16,131 bases of DNA from Candidatus Tectimicrobiota bacterium (GTDB lineage: Bacteria > JACPSX01), in assembly GCA_016193065.1 (NCBI GenBank), contig JACPSX010000138.1, positions 1-16,131 of the forward strand. Reading direction: 5' to 3'. Under the pieces are notes generated by a model that did no database searches, was not told where the DNA came from, and saw only the letters and a list, made by a program, of their open reading frames with translations. The position numbers were made by a program, and so were the translations under genes. Below, piece after piece: positions 1 through 6,367 of the stretch (the stretch's first letter is position 1; every line of letters starts with the position of its first letter).

Positions 1-29
1 CTCGAAGGATTGAAGGGAGGTGAACCCAA

Positions 30-119
30 ATGAAGAAGCTGTACGTGGCCATTTTCCTGGCAGCGATGAGCGTGGCAGTTTACGTTCTTCCAGTCATGGC
101 GGACGGGGGCGGCGGTTAA
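30..119 (+). CDS. 29-residue exported small peptide
   Basis: A very short gene, not recognised as any family. The ATG follows a strong ribosome binding site (GGGAGGTGA at about 15-23). The product has a textbook signal-peptide layout: basic start MKK, a hydrophobic core of about 18 residues (LYVAIFLAAMSVAVYVLP), then a V-M-A cleavage site. Cleavage would leave only DGGGG. It could instead stay in the membrane as a single-span peptide. A strong intrinsic terminator lies 24 bases after the stop, so it ends its own transcript. The upstream context is outside the window. The ribosome binding site, signal-like sequence and terminator together make a real gene likely, but the role is unknown. Confidence 0.6.
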   Translation: MKKLYVAIFLAAMSVAVYVLPVMADGGGG

Positions 120-142
120 TTCCTCCCCACACCAAAGGATCC

Positions 143-183
143 AGTAAAGAACCCCAACCGGCTGGTTGGGGTTCTTTACTTTT
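143..183 (+). terminator. Intrinsic terminator after the small peptide gene
   Basis: A perfect 17-bp inverted repeat (143-159 with 164-180) closes a 4-base loop (GGCT). It has a GC-rich inner stem (AACCCCAACC/GGTTGGGGTT) and a run of T at 180-183. It separates the peptide gene from the solute-binding protein gene. The A/T-rich outer arms could let it work on both strands. Confidence 0.85.
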
Positions 184-208
184 CCCCAAGCTCAATAAAA
201 TCCAGTCC

Positions 209-237
209 TTGACCCACGGGAGGTAGTGTGGCAAGAT
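209..237 (+). promoter_or_regulatory. Possible sigma-70 promoter for the solute-binding protein
   Basis: TTGACC (209-214), a 17-base spacer and CAAGAT (232-237) lie just after the terminator and 37 bases before the GTG start. The -35 box is good and the -10 box is poor (3 of 6), so this is a tentative call. Confidence 0.35.
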
Positions 238-273
238 CCCTGAAAAAACGGATCGCCCCTGAAGGGAACCTCC

Positions 274-1932
274 GTGCGCCGATTGGTAAACTCCCTTTTC
301 TTCCTGGGCCTTCTTGCCCTCCTGTTGCTTCCCGCATGCAGCGAGGACAAAAAGACAGCGGGGGAAAATCTCTCGGTCTCCAAGCCCAGGCCGGGAGGCA
401 CCTTCCGTCGCCCTTTGCGCAACGATCCCTCGACGCTGGACCCTGCTCACATTACGGATGTCTACGGATCCACTGTCGCTCAGCAGCTCCACGAGGGGTT
501 GATCCAGTTCGACCAGAACCTCAACGTGGTGCCGGCTATTGCCCGTTCCTGGACAGCATCTCGGGACGGGCTCACATGGACCTTTGGCCTGAGACCCGGG
601 GTGCGCTTCCATCACGGGCGAGAAGTCATCGCGGAGGACTTTGTCTACTCCTTCCGCCGCATCCTAAGCCCCCGGACGAAGTCTGAGCTGACCTGGCTCT
701 TTGATCGCATCGCGGGAGCCCCGGAATACATGACTGGTAAGGCCAGCCAAGTCAAAGGACTCGAAGCCCTCGACCGATATACCTTGCGGATTCGACTTTC
801 GGAACCCTTTGCCCCGTTCATCACCCTCCTGGGGATGGCCCAAGCAAAGGTCGTCCCCCGGGAACTTGTGGAGGGCAAGGAATCGTTTTTCGCCAGCCAT
901 CCCGTGGGGGCGGGTCCGTTTCAATTTGCCGGTTGGGAGCGGGGGAAAACGATCCTCTTGGAGGCCAACGAGAACTACTACGAGGGGAGACCCTATCTTG
1001 ACCGCATTGAATTCCGGATCTATGCGGGTCTGCAAGACGAAAGGATCCTGGCTGATTTTGAGGCGGGGCAACTGGATGCCGGCTACATCCCCGGGGAAAT
1101 CGCCCCCCAAAAACTCCAAGAGATCCTGAACACGAAGAGATACCAGCACCTCCGCAAGCCGATCCTGAGTCTCCTCTTCTGGGGAATGAATACGACCAGA
1201 CCCCCCTTCAACGACCTCAGGGTCAGGCAGGCGCTGAATTTCGCTATCAACGTCAAAGCCATTAATGACTATGCCCGAAATGGCCGTTTCGTTCCCGCCC
1301 GTGGAATCCTCCCTCCCGGAATGCCAGGATTCGATCCGGAACTGCGAGTCTACGAGCATGACCTGGAAAAGGCCCGATCCTTGCTGGCCAGCGTGGGCGC
1401 CACAGCCCGAGCTGCACTGCCAGAGATTGAGCTCTGGTCAAACGACAACTCACTGGCGGCCCGGAGGGAGTATGAGGTCCTGCTAAAAAATCTCGAGGAC
1501 TTAAAGATCAAGGGGAAGATCAAACTGGTGCCTGACTGGCCCACCTATGAGGCCGCCCTGAAACGTGGCGATCCCCTGATCTACCGTTACGCCTGGTATG
1601 CCGACTATCCCGATCCCGACAACTTCCTCTACGTTCTCTTGACGCCAAGCAGCAAGTACAATTTCTCGCGCTACAGGAACGGCAAAATCACCGGCCTGCT
1701 CAGTACGGCCCGCCGGGAAACCGATTACCTGAAGCGGGTTTCCCTCTACCGCCAGGCGGAAAGGCAAATCATGGCAGATGCCCCCTGGGTCCCCATCTTT
1801 CATCACACCTTCGAGTATCTCCTCCATTCCTCCGTGAGGGGAATTGAGATCAATGCCCTGGGTGAGCGGTTCATTCCGATGAAGAAGGTCTGGTTTGCGC
1901 CGGGGAATCGAGAAGCTCGTCCCGGGAGCTGA
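274..1932 (+). CDS. ABC transporter solute-binding lipoprotein (family 5, peptide type)
   Basis: A 552-residue extracytoplasmic binding protein of the SBP_bac_5 (OppA/DppA) family, close to the usual 500-550 length. The GTG start follows AAGGGAA at a normal distance. The N-terminus is a lipoprotein signal with lipobox LPAC, so Cys22 would be lipidated; Ser follows, with no Asp retention signal. The family signature is clear: NDPSTLDPAH near 50, then EGLIQFD, and SRDGLTWTFGLRPGVRFHHG with AEDFVYSFRRI near 105-130. Later regions (VRQALNFAINVKAI, YRYAWYADYPDPDNFLY) are also typical. It would capture peptides or similar oligomers for import, but no permease or ATPase genes are in the window. Family 5 also includes nickel-, haem- and sugar-binding members, so the ligand is not proven. 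A histidine kinase gene follows directly. Confidence 0.93.
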   Translation: MRRLVNSLFFLGLLALLLLPACSEDKKTAGENLSVSKPRPGGTFRRPLRNDPSTLDPAHITDVYGSTVAQQLHEGLIQFDQNLNVVPAIARSWTASRDGLTWTFGLRPGVRFHHGREVIAEDFVYSFRRILSPRTKSELTWLFDRIAGAPEYMTGKASQVKGLEALDRYTLRIRLSEPFAPFITLLGMAQAKVVPRELVEGKESFFASHPVGAGPFQFAGWERGKTILLEANENYYEGRPYLDRIEFRIYAGLQDERILADFEAGQLDAGYIPGEIAPQKLQEILNTKRYQHLRKPILSLLFWGMNTTRPPFNDLRVRQALNFAINVKAINDYARNGRFVPARGILPPGMPGFDPELRVYEHDLEKARSLLASVGATARAALPEIELWSNDNSLAARREYEVLLKNLEDLKIKGKIKLVPDWPTYEAALKRGDPLIYRYAWYADYPDPDNFLYVLLTPSSKYNFSRYRNGKITGLLSTARRETDYLKRVSLYRQAERQIMADAPWVPIFHHTFEYLLHSSVRGIEINALGERFIPMKKVWFAPGNREARPGS

Positions 1933-1955
1933 CCCGGGGAAAGAGGAGGCGCCCA

Positions 1956-3842
1956 CTGCAATTTCGGTTTCGGGATCTCTCAATCCACACCAAGCTGGTG
2001 GTGGCGGTCTGTCTCCTGGTGGTTTTGCTGATCAGCGGGATAGCCGTCATTGTAGAACGGGGCGAGCGCCGCGCGCTCATTGACCAGGTGCGCAAGCGGG
2101 CTGTGGCCACGGCCAGCAATGTGGCCGCCGTGAGCACCAGCGCCCTGCTCACCTATAACTACGTGACCCTGGAACAAAACGCCGCCAGAGTGGCCCGGGA
2201 GGAAGACGTTCTCTATGTCATCATCCTGGACAGGGAAGGGAAGGTGGCCGCCCACAGCTCGCGGAGTGAATTGCAGGGAACCGTAATGGCAGATCCCGTA
2301 AGCCGCAGGGCCGGGGCCAGCCGAGAAATCCTGGTGCAGGCAGCGACCTTTTCTGGGACGGCTGATCCTCTCTACGATGTTGCCGTTCCCGTCTACATTA
2401 AAGAATCCCCTGAGAAATGGGGGACGGTTCGCGTGGGGATATCCTTGGGGCCCATGCGCAGGGCCATTGCCCGAAGCCGCCAGGGCATCGCTTTGATGGG
2501 CTTGGTGGCCATCGCCCTGGGGGGGGCCGGCGCCCTCTTGCTGGCTCGCCGAATCACCTCCCCGATTGCCCGGCTCGTGCACGGGGCGGTCGAGGTGGGA
2601 AAAGGAAACCTGGACCAGCAAATCCCTCTCTCTACCGGGGATGAGATCGGAACGCTGGCAAGAACCTTCAACGAAATGACAAACAACCTGCGCACCAGCC
2701 GTCTGTCCGTGGAGTCGGCGCACCGGGAGTTGAAGTCACAATACAAGGAGATTTCTTTTCTCAAGGACTACAACGACAATGTCTTAAAAAGCATGACCAG
2801 CGGCGTCCTTACGCTGGACCTGGGGGGGCGGATTGTCACAGTGAACCAGGCCGCTGTGCAGATCACGGGACTGGCCGCAGAGGATATGGTGGGAAAGCCG
2901 TGCGAACCCCTTTTTCCGGGAAGCCCCGAACTGCCGGAGGCCCTCCTGGACGTCCTCAGAAAAGAGCGCAGAACACCTCAGGTCATCCATCTGAGATATC
3001 CGCGCCCGGACGGCAAGACCCTGTTCCTGGAGATGACTACGGTGGGACTGCAGGAGGAGACCGGAAAGCTAATCGGGGCTCTCGGGGTCATCCGCGATCT
3101 TACCCACGAGCGCGAACTGGAGGAACAATTGCGGCGCGCCGACCGCCTAGCGGCCCTCGGCACGATGGCAGCAGGGATCGCCCACGAAATAAAAAACCCC
3201 CTAACCTCCCTAAAGACCTTCGCGCAGCTTTTTCCCAAGAGGTCCGGCGACCCTGGATTTCAGAAAAAATTTACGGAAATTGTCCCCCACGAACTCGAGC
3301 GCATTCATCTCCTCGCCGAGGATCTCATGGAGCTGGCCCGCCCCACTCAGATGCATCTTCGGCCCGCCGATGTCCACAGCCTGATCGACCGGGTCTTGAA
3401 GACCCACGAGGACATGATGAAGGGGCAGGGGATCGAGTTCCGCTTCCACCCCGAACCCACGTCCCATCCTCAGCCCCTCGTCGACCCGGAGTACCTCTAC
3501 CGCGCCTTGACCAACCTGGTCCTCAACGCAATCCAGGCCATGCCTGCCGGAGGGCTCCTTGAGATCCGAACCGGGGTCGAGGCTTTCACAAACGGGGATC
3601 GAGAAGATCCCCACTTCGTCCTCCACGTTCGGGACACCGGGACCGGGATCCCCGGGGACAAATTGGGAGATCTATTCACCCCCTTCTTCACCACAAAAGC
3701 AAAGGGGACCGGTTTGGGGCTGGCCATTACCCACAAGATCGTGGAAGGCCACGGGGGGCAGATCCGGGTCGAATCCAGGATGGGCATGGGCACCCAGTTT
3801 TCCGTGTCTCTTCCGCTGAGAGGAATCTCCCGCCGCATCTAG
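1956..3842 (+). CDS. Membrane sensor histidine kinase (HAMP-PAS, NtrB/ZraS-like), likely CTG start
   Basis: A two-component sensor kinase. The first ordinary start codon in frame is GTG at 1998, but that falls inside the first transmembrane helix and has no ribosome binding site. CTG at 1956 lies 6 bases after a perfect AGGAGG (1944-1949) and restores a cytoplasmic N-terminus (QFRFRDLSIHTK), giving 628 residues. Order of parts: transmembrane helix about 13-33, periplasmic sensor about 35-170, transmembrane helix about 176-198, HAMP about 199-250, PAS about 270-375, HisKA with phospho-acceptor His410 in AGIAHEIKNPL, then HATPase_c with LTNLVLNAIQAM (N box), DTGTGIPG, FTPFFTTKAKGTGLGLAI and GHGG. 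The H-box and F/G2-box style match NtrB/ZraS kinases, which usually pair with sigma-54 activators. No response regulator gene is adjacent. The downstream region carries a sigma-54 promoter and an NtrC-like site. Confidence 0.93.
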   Translation: MQFRFRDLSIHTKLVVAVCLLVVLLISGIAVIVERGERRALIDQVRKRAVATASNVAAVSTSALLTYNYVTLEQNAARVAREEDVLYVIILDREGKVAAHSSRSELQGTVMADPVSRRAGASREILVQAATFSGTADPLYDVAVPVYIKESPEKWGTVRVGISLGPMRRAIARSRQGIALMGLVAIALGGAGALLLARRITSPIARLVHGAVEVGKGNLDQQIPLSTGDEIGTLARTFNEMTNNLRTSRLSVESAHRELKSQYKEISFLKDYNDNVLKSMTSGVLTLDLGGRIVTVNQAAVQITGLAAEDMVGKPCEPLFPGSPELPEALLDVLRKERRTPQVIHLRYPRPDGKTLFLEMTTVGLQEETGKLIGALGVIRDLTHERELEEQLRRADRLAALGTMAAGIAHEIKNPLTSLKTFAQLFPKRSGDPGFQKKFTEIVPHELERIHLLAEDLMELARPTQMHLRPADVHSLIDRVLKTHEDMMKGQGIEFRFHPEPTSHPQPLVDPEYLYRALTNLVLNAIQAMPAGGLLEIRTGVEAFTNGDREDPHFVLHVRDTGTGIPGDKLGDLFTPFFTTKAKGTGLGLAITHKIVEGHGGQIRVESRMGMGTQFSVSLPLRGISRRI

Positions 3843-3877
3843 GAACTTCTTGAGCCCTTTGTGAACTCCTGACCGAC

Positions 3878-3903
3878 TGCACAAAAAATTGTGCACTTTG
3901 CAC
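3878..3903. promoter_or_regulatory. NtrC-like palindromic operator (putative enhancer site)
   Basis: TGCACAAAAAATTGTGCA (3878-3895) is a perfect 7-bp inverted repeat around AAAA. An overlapping second palindrome, GTGCA-CTT-TGCAC, spans 3891-3903. The spacing and half-sites resemble the known NtrC site (TGCACC, five bases, GGTGCA). It lies about 180 bp upstream of the sigma-54-type promoter, a normal distance for an enhancer. There is no T run after it, so a terminator is less likely. Confidence 0.55.
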
Positions 3904-4057
3904 AGTTTCACAACATGAGCGGAGCAGGAACTCCACGGGTTCTTTCCCCATCGCTCATCTACCTTTCACTATCTCTACAACAATTTATATATCAACTATT
4001 TCTAGCCAACTTCTGGTCCTCTCCCAGATGATCGTTTTTCTCCCAACTGGGGATAGC

Positions 4058-4074
4058 AGGTACGGTTCTTGCTA
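4058..4074 (+). promoter_or_regulatory. Sigma-54 (RpoN) type -24/-12 promoter
   Basis: AGGTACG-GTTC-TTGCTA matches the sigma-54 consensus TGGCACG-N4-TTGCW. Both invariant elements are present at the right spacing: GG at 4059-4060 and GC at 4071-4072, ten bases apart. Only the first T and the C after GG differ. Transcription would start near 4083, just before the ribosome binding site of the 82-residue gene. Confidence 0.65.
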
Positions 4075-4105
4075 ACTGTCAATTCGGAGAGGGGGAGGGA
4101 GAGAT

Positions 4106-4354
4106 ATGAAAACTGTCCGACATAATGGGGAAAAACTTTCTCCAAAATATACAATCCAGGGGTCCTTCTTCGTCCTGAAAGTCTACCAGCGGCCTGGACG
4201 AAAGGGAGATGTCGTTCATGTGGTTGAGACCACATTTCAGACGGGCGACCGGATCATCAGCGACGGGATGACGGCGGAGGAGGCAATCGGGCGAATGTAC
4301 AGCGCCCTGCCCCTCGCCATTGAATCAAGGGAATTGGGTGAACGGATTCGATAA
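4106..4354 (+). CDS. 82-residue protein of unknown function
   Basis: I do not recognise this family. The ATG follows a purine-rich ribosome binding site (GGGGGAGGGAGAG, about 4090-4102). The product is small, soluble, lacks cysteine and has no signal peptide. Residues 14-46 look like beta strands (YTIQGSFFVLKVYQ, DVVHVVETTFQ), and 48-82 look helical (TAEEAIGRMYSALPLAIESREL), suggesting a compact alpha/beta domain. It is preceded by a sigma-54-type promoter and a distant NtrC-like palindrome, and followed by a nested hairpin with a T run. It therefore looks like a single-gene unit, possibly an output of the kinase encoded just upstream. Confidence 0.7.
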   Translation: MKTVRHNGEKLSPKYTIQGSFFVLKVYQRPGRKGDVVHVVETTFQTGDRIISDGMTAEEAIGRMYSALPLAIESRELGERIR

Positions 4355-4374
4355 GAATCCCTATCGTCTTCCCT

Positions 4375-4445
4375 CCGGCCCCGGGGCTACGAGTCGACCT
4401 TCCGACTTACCCCCCAATGAGCTCTGGGGCCGGCCCTCCCTTTTT
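4375..4445 (+). terminator. Nested hairpin and T run, probable terminator
   Basis: The outer arms CCGGCCCC (4375-4382) and GGGGCCGG (4426-4433) can pair. Inside them lie a GGGG/CCCC pairing (4383-4386 with 4411-4414) and an AGTCG/CGACT stem (4392-4396 with 4403-4407). TTTTT follows at 4441-4445 after seven C/T bases. This layout is more elaborate than a simple terminator and could be a structured 3' element of the 82-residue gene's transcript. Confidence 0.45.
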
Positions 4446-4492
4446 GTTGGATGGAGATGAACCTGGGGAAGAACCGGAGGAGAGAATTTCCC

Positions 4493-5050
4493 ATGAAACG
4501 CTTCTCTATTCCCAGGATTGTTTCCGCCGCCGGTCTATTTATTCTTTGGATTATCAGCCCGGAGATCCTCTGGTCTCAGGAAGCTAGAGGCCAAATTCTG
4601 CAAGGCCAACTCAACATCAATCAAGCATCGGAAATGGACTTCCTGCGACTCCCGGGAGTCGGAGAGGTAACAGCCCGCCGGATCGTGTCCTACCGTCAAC
4701 GGGTCGGAGGATTCAAGTCAATTTTCGAGCTAAGACAGGTGAAAGGGGTGAGCAGCTCTTTGATCCAGCGCATTTCCCCTTACCTGACTCTGGCTGGAGA
4801 CTCCACCCTCAAGCGCCTAGTGGACCTGAATCAAGCCCCGGTCACGACCCTTTCCACCTTGCCCAATATCTCTCCGAAAAAAGCCCGGACCATTGCTTCC
4901 TGGCGAAAGGTAAACGGTGGGTTTCACAGGGTCGAAGACCTCCTCCTCGTCGGAGTCCTCTCCCCATCCGAGTTTGAGGAGTTGCGGGATTGGGTTCTCG
5001 TGGGCCCCATCCCTCTCCCCCGAACTCCGAGCCCCACAGCCAAGCCCTGA
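4493..5050 (+). CDS. ComEA-like protein with two helix-hairpin-helix units
   Basis: A 185-residue protein with an N-terminal hydrophobic segment (about 9-27, signal peptide or anchor) and two ComEA-type DNA-binding units. Unit 1 starts LNINQASEMDFLRLPGVGEV and has LPGVGEVTARRIVSYR at 53-68. Unit 2 starts VDLNQAPVTTLSTLPNIS and has LPNISPKKARTIASWR at 123-138. The tail is Pro-rich. ComEA proteins bind incoming DNA outside the inner membrane during natural transformation, normally with one such pair, so the duplicated form is unusual. In unit 2 the glycines of the hairpin (GVG) are replaced by NIS, so it may be structural. I chose the ATG at 4493 because GGAGGAGAG precedes it; an in-frame ATG at 4451 lacks a ribosome binding site. 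No other competence genes are nearby. Confidence 0.85.
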   Translation: MKRFSIPRIVSAAGLFILWIISPEILWSQEARGQILQGQLNINQASEMDFLRLPGVGEVTARRIVSYRQRVGGFKSIFELRQVKGVSSSLIQRISPYLTLAGDSTLKRLVDLNQAPVTTLSTLPNISPKKARTIASWRKVNGGFHRVEDLLLVGVLSPSEFEELRDWVLVGPIPLPRTPSPTAKP

Positions 5051-5310
5051 AGCCTACCCCCAGTCCGCACACTCCCCTCCGAGGGGGTAGCCCCCGCAGG
5101 CGACCTCACAGCGTTGCAGGAAGAGACCGGGTGTGCCCCGAAAGGGCGACTTAAAGTTTTGCAGGCGCCGCACCCTGAAGACTTGAACCTCCCCGCATTC
5201 GAAGCGCGACCGACCTGAAATCGTCCTCCCGCGCAAAAGTTTACCGGAGCCCCAAGGGGCACCCCGGTCTCCCATCTCATTATCTCTCCTGTCGCAAGCG
5301 CTTCGTGAGC

Positions 5311-5390
5311 CGGGTACCCATCCTGGGTGTGGGCACCCCGAGGAGTGAATGAGGGAGGGTAACAATTCCTCGATGATGAACCGGGAGTGG
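5311..5390. repeat. Dispersed repeat element, copy A
   Basis: It begins with CGGGTACCCA (5311-5320), then a GGGTG-TGGG-CACCC hairpin (5325-5338), then CCCCGAGGA ... ATTCCTCG (5336-5372) whose GAGGA and TCCTC arms pair, and a conserved tail TGATGAACCGGGAGTGG. Copy B at 12289-12385 has the same order with changes that keep the hairpins. Confidence 0.65.
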
Positions 5391-5409
5391 GCAAGGCGCA
5401 GCGGCCTCC

Positions 5410-5438
5410 TTGCTGACACCCCCTCCATATGCTAAGAT
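5410..5438 (+). promoter_or_regulatory. Possible sigma-70 promoter for nadK-recN
   Basis: TTGCTG (5410-5415), a 17-base spacer and TAAGAT (5433-5438, 4 of 6) lie 47 bases before the nadK start. The -35 box is weak. Confidence 0.35.
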
Positions 5439-5485
5439 CCCGCTCGTCTGCCGACACCTTCCTCATTGAAGGGCCAAGGAGAAAC

Positions 5486-6346
5486 ATGGAAGTCATCGGG
5501 GTCATCGCCAAGCCCTCCCGGGAAAACACCCGAAATGTTCTTGAGACCCTGCTCCCCTGGCTACGCCAGCGAACCCGCACGATTCTCATGGACAAGGATA
5601 CGGCTGCCACGGTTCAGGAAGCCTCCCCCTTGAGCCGATCCGAGGTGGCGCAGGAAGCTCAGTTGATGCTCGTCCTGGGGGGAGACGGCACTTTTCTCAG
5701 TGTGGCCCGCGTGATTGGTGAGCGGGGAACTCCAATCCTTGGCGTGAACTTGGGGAGCCTCGGCTTTCTCACCGAGATTACGCTGGAGGACCTATATCCC
5801 ACACTGGAGAAAGTCCTGGCCGGCGACTACCGCGTGGAGGAGCGCCTGATGCTGAGCGCTGTCCTCAGCGGCAGGGACCTGGATGCGACCCATCGGCTTG
5901 CCCTGAATGATGTGGTCATTAACAAGGGAGCCCTGGCCCGCATCATCCACCTAGAGACCCATATTAATCAACAATTCGTGACCACCTTCCGAGCCGATGG
6001 CCTCATCGTTGCCACTCCCACGGGATCAACGGCCTACTCCCTGGCAGCAGGGGGACCCATCGTCTATCCGACTATGGACGCCCTGGTCCTGAGCCCCATC
6101 TGTCCACACACTGTGACGAACCGCCCCCTGGTTCTCCCGGGAGACTGTGTTGTGGAGATTACCTTAAAAACCCCCAGCGAGAACGTGATGGTGACCCTGG
6201 ATGGCCAGGTGGGCTTCCCCATCCAGCATGAGGACACCCTGAAGGTACAGAGGGCTCAAAGCCGGATCCGCGTTGTGCAGCCGTACCGTAAGAACTACTT
6301 TGGGATCTTGCGCACCAAATTGAAGTGGGGTGAGGGTCCGCCGTAG
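5486..6346 (+). CDS. nadK: NAD kinase
   Basis: A 286-residue ATP-NAD kinase, which phosphorylates NAD to NADP in the cytoplasm; length is normal for the family. Diagnostic motifs are present: GGDGT at 65-69, GVNLGSLGFLTE (Gly-rich second motif), the NE/D-type segment ALNDVVINKG, and DGLIVATPTGSTAYSLAAGGP, which binds the nucleotide. An in-frame ATG at 5429 would add 19 residues (LRSRSSADTF...) with no family resemblance. The ATG at 5486 has AAGGAGA just before it and starts directly at the first beta strand (MEVIGVIAKPS), so I prefer it. recN follows after 21 bases, so the two are probably co-transcribed, a common bacterial arrangement. Confidence 0.96.
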   Translation: MEVIGVIAKPSRENTRNVLETLLPWLRQRTRTILMDKDTAATVQEASPLSRSEVAQEAQLMLVLGGDGTFLSVARVIGERGTPILGVNLGSLGFLTEITLEDLYPTLEKVLAGDYRVEERLMLSAVLSGRDLDATHRLALNDVVINKGALARIIHLETHINQQFVTTFRADGLIVATPTGSTAYSLAAGGPIVYPTMDALVLSPICPHTVTNRPLVLPGDCVVEITLKTPSENVMVTLDGQVGFPIQHEDTLKVQRAQSRIRVVQPYRKNYFGILRTKLKWGEGPP

Positions 6347-6367
6347 TTTTCCCAGACAAGGTGTAGG

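Larger units (their letters stand above)
5051..5485. other. 435-bp structured non-coding stretch
   Basis: No convincing gene on either strand. It holds many hairpins: GGGGG-TAG-CCCCC (5083-5095), GCCC-CGAAA-GGGC around 5135-5147, and a bulged stem ACCGG-A-GCCCC-AA-GGGGC-ACC-CCGGT (5243-5268). It also holds an imperfect direct repeat, GGCGACCTCACAGCGTTGCAGG at 5099-5120 and GGCGACTTAAAGTTTTGCAGG at 5145-5165. The 3' half carries a copy of the GGGTACCC element. It could be a non-coding RNA, a pile-up of repeats, or a long leader of nadK. Confidence 0.6.

Noticed and set aside
94-615. Reverse-strand frame of 173 codons
   Set aside because: It runs through the terminator and the start of the solute-binding protein gene, has low-complexity composition, no ribosome binding site and no family resemblance.
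1998-2000. GTG as the kinase start
   Set aside because: It lies inside the first membrane helix and has no ribosome binding site at the right distance; CTG 1956 is better placed.
1980-2723. Reverse-strand frame of 247 codons
   Set aside because: Antisense to the kinase gene; Gly/His/Gln-rich composition typical of shadows in GC-rich DNA.
5429-5485. Upstream ATG for nadK
   Set aside because: It adds 19 residues unlike NAD kinase and overlaps the likely promoter; the ATG at 5486 has the ribosome binding site.
4924-5610. Reverse-strand frames across the gap before nadK (also 5054-5428)
   Set aside because: They cross repeats and hairpins, overlap real genes at both ends and resemble no protein family.
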